Positions 57,876-64,000 of a DNA stretch of 64,000 nt are shown here, piece after piece. This DNA comes from Clarkia xantiana subsp. parviflora (taxonomy: Eukaryota; Streptophyta; Magnoliopsida; Myrtales; Onagraceae): contig JAPTYO010000002.1 of the NCBI GenBank assembly GCA_036873135.1, forward strand, positions 23,214,452 to 23,278,451, read 5' to 3'. Numbering within the stretch: the stretch's first letter is position 1; the number at the start of each line of letters is the position of its first letter. Below the pieces are notes generated by a model. That model had not been told where the DNA came from. It saw only the letters and a program-made list of their open reading frames with translations, and made no database searches. The position numbers and the translations under genes are program-made.

Positions 57876-60563
57876 ATGTCTGGTAAGGTTTCCTTCTTTG
57901 GTTCTCTGGTTTACTGACATTACCTTCTCCTCCTTTCTTAAGTTTTCCTGTTTGTGGCCGTTTTTAGACGAGGCCAGTTCCGGGGAAAGGACCCCTTTTA
58001 TCTTTGAGCTTGCTGTTAACGAAATTTCTGAGACCTCGTACGAGGCTGCTCTCCGAGAGGGTTGTATTACTTCAGACTGGGAACCCCGCTTCCTCTATGA
58101 GTCTCACCAAACCACCAGGAGAAAGCATATTGTCACGCGTCCTCGGGAAGGGGAGGTGTTCGTCTCCACCGGGCAGGTAAATGCTGGGATTCGGTTCCCT
58201 TTTTGCGGGAACCTGGTGGAGATGTGCAACTTCTACCAGACTCATCCCTGCACCTTCTCTCCACATGCTATCCACGTGTGGAATGCTTTCCAGGTTCTGT
58301 GCCTCCGTCAGCAGTGGACGTACAGTTTGCTGCTCTTCCGCACCTTCTACAGAATGAAGTGTAATAAGGCTGGTGTTTGCTCCTTCACTCCCCGACTCCC
58401 CAGGTGGACAAAGGAGCAACTTTCACGTTTCGGTTGGGATGCTGAGACCTGGAAGTTTAATAAGGATCGGGTGTTCATTCATGACTCGGGATCCGACAAT
58501 AGCGGATGGAAGAAATATTACTTCTTCGTCCAGAACAGCTCAATCCCATGGCCTCGATGGGAGGTTGTGGCGGACCCTGCTCCCAAGCTCGAAGTCTACA
58601 CCGAGGATGACTTCAACACTCTCCAGCTGGTTCAGCTTTACCGTTGGGGGGAATCCTTCGTTCCCCTCGACGCCAACAAGCTCGTGGAGGAGGACTTGAT
58701 CCAAATCGGAGTTCAGCTCCTCGATTCCGTTTTCAAGAATTTGGTTATCTGGGTAATGCTTCTAACCGCTTTGTATTTTGATTTTGCAGCCAAGAAGGCA
58801 TCTCTGCTGACTCATCTCGTGTTGAAGCAGGGGGAGACTGATGCTGTTCAAGGAACCTCCAAGCGAAGGCGGAAGTCTTTGAAGAGGGGAGCCTCTTCTT
58901 CTGCAGCTCCTCCGACCGAAGAGCAGATCGGGACGGCCAAGCGGGCCAGAAGGGAGGAGATAGACCAAGCCTTCGGTGTCACCACTGCTGAGGAAGGTAA
59001 GCGCGTTCGCCTCGCTATTAAGAAATATAGGAGGTTGGTTCCCAAGGAGTTTATCCCCGCTGATCGGGAGTCGCGGGTCCGAGAAATTAAGTATATACTT
59101 CGAGGAGAAACCCCCCGCGTCCTCAAGGCGGGATACTACAACTTCTTTGGAAAGGACCAACATGTCGCGCGCCAAATCATCTGGTGCCCCCATAATATTC
59201 TGCAATCGGAGGCTGCTACTCCAGCGGGGGCTGTAGCTCCACAGGAGTCGATGATGGAGGATGCCCCGACGGAAGCTCAGTTCCGTCGGGTGACCAACTT
59301 GGAGGCTTCCGTCTCCTCCAAGGAGCCAAATGAAGGCGGCTTGCTGCCCCGCCAAAGGCCAGGGCGGAGCATCTTGAGGCCCACCGTGGAGGAGGACGTG
59401 TCTCGGAGTCCTCCCCTGGATCTGCGTTCTCCAACTCCGGAGCCTCCGACCGAGGCTCCTCCGACCGAAGCTTCTAGGGTCATCCCTCCTCTCCCCGTGG
59501 ATGAGAACCTTTACAAGGTTTTTACCCCCGACCAAGAGACGGTTCCCTGGAACCCGATCGAGTCTCTCCAAGGGGTCCCACTCCATCGGGGAGACCTTCA
59601 GCCTGAATTGGCCCTGCATCTGCTGGCAGGGTCAATTCCACCGGCCTTGAGGCGCCCCATCTCCTTGGCGCGGGAGGACCTCGAGGAAGAGCTTCGCAGC
59701 ATGGCTATCCGTCAGATGGAGGTAAACTTTACTCTTGCTTTTATTTTTGCCTTCATTGTTCTTGCCTTCGACTATCAGATTTTAATCCTTTTTCCCTTTT
59801 ATCTTAGGAAACCGCGGACCAGCAGCGCTGCTTCGGCTTCATCCTGGCTCTAAAGGGTGCTTTGGAGGAGGCACAAGCCAAGTCGGACCCCGACGCCTTG
59901 GCCAAGCTCCAAGCGGACCTCGACGAGGCTGTAGCGGCGAAGAATAAGATAGCCAAGGAGCAGACCCTCCTTGGCGAGAAGGCTCTGGGCCTGCACAAGC
60001 AGGTCCAGGATCATGAGGTCGTGCTGCGTCGGGAGCGGAAGATGCTCCAGGAGGAACAGCGGCGGCACGAGGTGGAGAAGAGGCAGCTCATCCTCGAGAA
60101 GGACGTTCTCGCGGAAGCTCTCGCGGAAGCCAAGGCGGGACTTGAGGAAGCTAAGGCGAGACTCGAGGCCGAGAAGGCTGAGTTTCTTGCCAAGCTGGCT
60201 GAGGCGAAGGCTCAAAGTCGCGAGGAGGGTCGCCAAGAAGGTCGCGAGGAGTATCGGAACTCCGATGATTTCCAGGCGGATGCCGTGGGGTTCTGCAAAA
60301 CCGAGGTGGAGAACGTTCTGTTCAACGCCGTCGAGGAGCTCTATACGGCATACGAGGATTCCATCGACTTCAAGAAGTCCGAGACCCTCGCCCCTATCGC
60401 GGAGAAGTACTTCAGCCTCCCCGCGGAAATTGATGAGGCCGATCCTCCTTCAGGTGTCGCGGACCCGACTCCACGGACTGTGGAGCCTTCTGCCCAGGCC
60501 CCCTCGATTCCTGCTCCCTCCGAAGCTGCTGAGGACCCAACTTCCAACAAGGACCAAGCTTAA
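57876..60563 (+). CDS. Antisense spliced extra ORF of T3 (gypsy-type transposon domain plus coiled coil)
   Basis: Gene on the strand opposite to pol. The best model has exons 57876-57882, 57968-59721 and 59808-60563; all introns have GT…AG ends, and the frame is continuous. The N-terminal domain (about residues 10-240) has Gly-Ile-Arg-Phe-Pro-Phe-Cys-Gly-Asn-Leu-Val, Phe-Gln-Val-Leu-Cys and a Trp-Lys-Lys-Tyr-Tyr-Phe-Phe-Val motif. It resembles the putative gypsy-type transposon domain (PF04195-like, from memory). A basic region (Lys-Arg-Arg-Arg-Lys-Ser-Leu-Lys-Arg) could be a nuclear localisation signal. A Pro/Glu-rich linker and a long coiled coil rich in Ala-Glu-Lys heptads (exon 3) complete it. 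The function is unknown; comparable antisense genes are reported in Tat-lineage elements such as Grande. The frame is intact over more than 830 codons. Confidence 0.78.
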
Positions 60564-60744
60564 TGCTCTATTCTTTAAGTCCTTGTAATTTTCCTCCTTG
60601 TATCCTCCTTATCTTTTGTATCGGAACCTTTAGGCCTTTGAGCCCTTATAAGAAATTCCTTCCATCTGTTTTGGTCTCGATAATCATTGCACTATCTAAA
60701 GCGACTTTAGATCCGTTACTTAAAACGTTCCGATGCAACACTTA

Positions 60745-61290
60745 AGATGACTTCATACATCTTTCCGACGCTTTACTCGGGACTTCACCACTTAAGGTTT
60801 CTCGTCCATATTAGTGTAATTTCGTATGTGTTTCACGACATCCTCCTCGGGGCTTTACCACTTAAGGTTTCTCATCCATGCCATTCAAGGCAATTTCACA
60901 CATCACTTAAGATGATTTTTCCACAACCCTTAAGGCTTTTATCGCGCCATTCTAGACGACTTAATCGTACCCCTTAGGGATTTTATCGCGTCATTCCAGA
61001 CGACTTAATCGTACCCCTTAGGGCTTTTACCGCGTCATTCTAGACGACTTAATCGTACCCCTTAAGGCTTTTTGCTGCATCATATAGACGACTTATGCGG
61101 ACCCGTTAGGGCTTTTTCGTACCTAGGCTTTTGGTTGCATCATAAAGACGACTTACTCATACCCCGTAGGGCTTTTGTCCGTACCTCGAAAGGCTTTTGT
61201 CGCGCCATAAAGGCGACTTACTCATACCTCGTAAGGCTTTTGTCCGTACCTCGAAAGGCTTTTGTCGCGTCCTTCAGGACGTCTTACTAA
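60745..61290 (+). repeat. Tandem repeats, about 44-60-bp units, in T3
   Basis: Units contain TCTAGACGACTTAATCGTAC and CCCCTTAGGGCTTTT(A/T)(C/T)CGCG; later ones contain CCTCGAAAGGCTTTTGTCGC. At least seven degenerate copies lie between the antisense ORF and the end of pol. Confidence 0.85.
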
Positions 61291-61439
61291 CAGTTAGAAT
61301 AAATCTAAAAGCATTTGGATCGGAAGCAACTTCTTTTATTCATTAATAACTCAAAGCTGGGTTACATCGGATCAATTGATAGACAACTTGCGCCATTCGC
61401 GACGGCTTAACATCGCGCACCTCAAAAGGCGACTTAATA
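61291..61439 (-). other. T3 spacer downstream of pol
   Basis: Short non-coding stretch between pol stop codon and tandem repeats. Confidence 0.4.
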
Positions 61440-64000
61440 TCAAACATGATACTTCTTCAAGTGTGCGCCACTGAAGGAATGTTTCAGGATCTTGCCGTCA
61501 AGGTCTTCTAGCTTGTACGCATTCGGGGCTGGCATCCCTACAATCTTGTAAGGTCCCTCCCATTTCGGCGATAGCTTGTTGATCTGATCTTGATGAACGA
61601 ACTCGTTCCTCCGCCAGACAAGTTCTCCAACGAAGAATTGTCGGGACTTGACACGCCGATTATAATACCGGGCTGTTGCCAGACGCATCCGAGCCTGAAC
61701 TTCATCAGCCTTCCATCTTTTCTCCTCTAGCAAGTCCAAGTCCAGACGTCTCATTTCCTCGTTCGTCAGAGGCTCATAATACCTCCTGCGATGGGACGCC
61801 ACCGCTATCTCCACGGGAGCAACTGCCTCCGTGCCATAAACAAGGCCAAACGGAGTCTCCCACGTCGATTGCTTGGGTGTTGTTCTAACAGCCCATAGCA
61901 CGTTTTCAAGCTCATCTAGCCAATGACCCTGCAAGGCATAGACCCTCTTCTTCAAGCCATCCATCACGATCTTGTTGGCTGACTCGACTTGGCCATTAGT
62001 CTGAGCATGGTGGACGGAAGCTGTCCGATGCTCGATGTTCAATTCCTCCAGGTACTCCTTCAACTGAGCCCTATTGAACGGCGGGCCATTATCGCTGATC
62101 AACACTTGAGGAACCTCGTACCGGGATACGATCTGAGTTTGAAGGAACTTGAGGATCTGCTGCCCCGTCGTCTTGGCCAACGCCTTAGCCTCTATCCACT
62201 TTGAGAAGTAATCGATGGCTACGAGTAAATACTTGTACTGACCTTTCGCTTGTGGAAGAGGTCCCACCAAGTCGATGCCCCACTGCGCGAAGGGCCAAGC
62301 ACTTCTGATGGACGTCAAGTCCGCGGCAGGAGCCACGATATTTGGAGCGTACCTCTGGCATGCATCACATGATTTGTCCATCGCTGTCGCTTCCTTGTTC
62401 ATCGAAGGCCAATAGTAGCCTAGATTCAACGCTTTCCTCACAATGGATCGGGCCCCTTCATGACAGGCCGCGACTCCCTCGTGCAGCTCTCTCAGGATCC
62501 AATTCGTATCAGGCTCCGCCACACATTTCAGAAAAGGCTTCACATGCCCCCTTTTGTATAACTGGTTGTCCACCATCACGTAGTTGCTCACGATTCGACG
62601 CGACCTAACAGCTGCCACTTCTTCATCGGGGAGTGCCCCCGTAGTCAGGTATGTGATTATCGGGGTCATCCAGGTGGGTTTCTCTTCTTCCTCCGATCCT
62701 GCCTCAATAGCGCATACCTCCGACGGATCGATGGTTGAGATAATTACTCTCTCCAGAAAGTGCACCTTCCGATTCTCCTCGGGGGCCACTCCCAGGGCAA
62801 ACTTGCTTAAGGCGTCTGCCTCCGCATTTTTCTCCCTCGGGATTGCCTCAATGTCAAAGCTTTTGAAACTTCCCTTCAAAGTCTGCACCTCGTGCAAATA
62901 CTTTCTCATTGTCGGGCTCTTGGCTTCATAGTTCCCCTGGACTTGATTCACGATCAAGCTGGCATCACACTTCACTTTTAAATGATCGACTCCCGTTCCT
63001 TTGGCGATTTTAAGGCCCGTGATGAGAGCCTCATACTCAGCTTCATTGTTGGTGGCCCTAAACGTCAAGGCCAAGGCATATCGTAGGGGCTCGCCTCCAC
63101 CGGGCGGTATCAACACGAATTCTGCCCCCGATCCTTCTACACTGGATGAACCATCAGTGTACATCTCCCAGGTGTTCTCCTCATTTGGCTGTTCTGGCTG
63201 TTCTGCTATCGGGACCTCCTTGGTTGCCCCCTCTACAGGACCCGCTTCTTCTAGATCGGGTGCTGTAGACTCTGCTATAAAATCTGCCAATGCCTGGCCC
63301 TTAATAGCTGTCCTCGGAGCAAAGTGGATACGGAACTCCGTAAGCTCGATGGCCTATTTCACCAATCTCCCCGACGCCTCCGGTCGGTTCAAAAAGTGCT
63401 TCAAGGGCTGGTTAGTTAACACCGTAACTTCGTGGGCATGGAAGTAAGGCCGTAGCTTGCGAGCAGCAACAATCAACGCAAAGAGATACTTCTCAATAGC
63501 GGGATAATTCAGTTCAGATTTGGAAAATGCCTTGCTTACATAATAAACAGGAACTTGGTTGCCCTTGACAATCTTTATTAAAACAGAGCTAACAGCGACC
63601 TCAGAAACAGCCAAATAGAGATAAAGCGGCTCGCCTGGAACCGGTTTCGCCAACGGCGGGAGGGTACGGAGGTGCTGCTTAAGTGCTTGGAATGCCTCCT
63701 CGCACTTGTCGGTCCATTCAAACTTCTTGTGGGCCCTCAGCACATCAAAAAATGGCATGGCTCGGTCACTCGCCTTGGATAGAAAACGATTCATCGCGGC
63801 CAATCGTCCATTCAGCACCTGGACCTCCCGATGGGTTTTCGGAGACTGCATCTCCTCGATTGCTCTCAGCTTCTCAGGATTCACCTCGATTCCTCTTTGG
63901 CTCACCATAAATCCCAGGAACTTCCCCGAGTTCACTCCGAAAGCGCACTTGTCCGGGTTCAAACGAACCTGATGAAACTTCATCCGCTCAAACGCCGCCG
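61440..64000 (-). pseudogene. T3 pol: reverse transcriptase end, RNase H, integrase; one nonsense codon
   Basis: Minus-strand frame entering from outside the window. 64000-63354 holds the RT thumb and connection with Phe-Leu-Gly-Phe-Met-Val-Ser and Tyr-Tyr-Val-Ser-Lys-Ala-Phe. After a TAG at 63356-63354, where related proteins have Trp, the same frame resumes. RNase H has Met-Tyr-Thr-Asp-Gly-Ser-Ser, Asn-Asn-Glu-Ala-Glu-Tyr-Glu-Ala-Leu and Ala-Asp-Ala-Leu-Ser-Lys. The integrase zinc finger is seen as His…His (Leu-His-Glu-Gly…Cys-His-Glu-Gly) and Cys-Asp-Ala-Cys. The catalytic core has Asp-Leu-Val-Gly-Pro-Leu-Pro, Ser-Asp-Asn-Gly-Pro-Pro-Phe and Asn-Gly-Gln-Val-Glu-Ser-Ala-Asn (D, D, E triad). 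The C-terminal domain ends Gly-Ala-His-Leu-Lys-Lys-Tyr. Only the one stop was seen, so the element is relatively young. Confidence 0.92.

Larger units (their letters stand above)
56530..64000 (-). mobile_element. Tat-like Ty3/Gypsy retrotransposon T3 with pol, right part outside window
   Basis: Minus-strand element. The 3' LTR is at 56530-57271, with a purine tract read on the minus strand (CTTGGGGGCAAA) just to its right. An antisense spliced ORF (57876-60563), a tandem-repeat block (60745-61290) and a pol frame (64000 to 61440) follow. Gag, primer site and 5' LTR lie beyond the window. The plan of LTR, antisense ORF, tandem repeats and pol is the same as in T1 and T2, but T3 keeps reverse transcriptase, RNase H and integrase. 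Confidence 0.9.

Noticed and set aside
58753..58789. A further intron in the T3 antisense ORF (GTAATG…TTTGCAG)
   Set aside because: Only 37 nt, shorter than functional plant introns, and removal would break the reading frame, which is open through it.
57898..59853. A single-exon host gene starting at 57898
   Set aside because: The first about 24 codons are intron sequence; a better start with a splice site lies at 57876, and the gene sits between the LTR and pol of T3.

Overview
This is nuclear DNA of a flowering plant, most likely a eudicot. It shows GT-AG introns in plant genes, an ATG8e-like autophagy gene, a plant L-lactate dehydrogenase, an F-box/FBD relic and dense nested LTR retrotransposons of plant Ty3/Gypsy (Tat-like) and Ty1/Copia type. 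No bacterial, organellar or CRISPR-like content was seen. Roughly two thirds of the window is transposon-derived.

Layout. 1-10886: a minus-strand Tat-like Gypsy element (T1) whose far LTR runs off the left edge. It carries gag, protease and a second gag-like module but no reverse transcriptase. It also has an oppositely oriented extra ORF, an array of Copia LTRs (1121-4244) in that ORF's territory, and a hAT MITE (9000-9693) in gag. 11522-14196: host-gene relics on the minus strand, an FBD/LRR F-box pseudogene split by a solo LTR (11873-12539) and a LENG1-like gene with a premature stop. 14706-19460: a gag-protease-only LTR element with perfect target-site duplications. 20765-23337: an apparently intact three-exon gene for a plant multi-pass membrane protein of unknown function, followed by a Mutator-type foldback MITE (23500-23957). 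24296-43581: a plus-strand Tat-like element (T2), again gag-protease-second gag module plus an antisense ORF, bounded by a perfect 5-bp duplication and interrupted by a Copia element (33744-42273). 44043-44951: a PIF/Harbinger-like MITE. 45120-47169: ATG8. 48156-50673: a decayed hAT transposon with a Mutator-like element (48179-49876) nested in it, both with perfect target-site duplications. 52261-56153: L-lactate dehydrogenase, three exons, with MITEs in both introns. 56530-64000: the 3' part of a third Tat-like element (T3, minus strand). It has an RT-RNase H-integrase frame with one stop codon, and an antisense, intron-containing ORF with its own TATA box.

The host genes are unrelated neighbours: autophagy, fermentation, an orphan membrane protein and two decayed genes. 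The transposons form a coherent set. Three Tat-like elements share the same plan of 3' LTR, antisense ORF, tandem-repeat block and gag/pol. T3 encodes reverse transcriptase and integrase; T1 and T2 do not and would need such enzymes in trans. The most interesting points are the gag-protease-gag layout of T1 and T2, the spliced antisense gene of T3, an ATG8 that ends exactly on its conjugated glycine, and an LDH intron that is mostly a MITE. All calls rest on reading the sequence; no database search was run.
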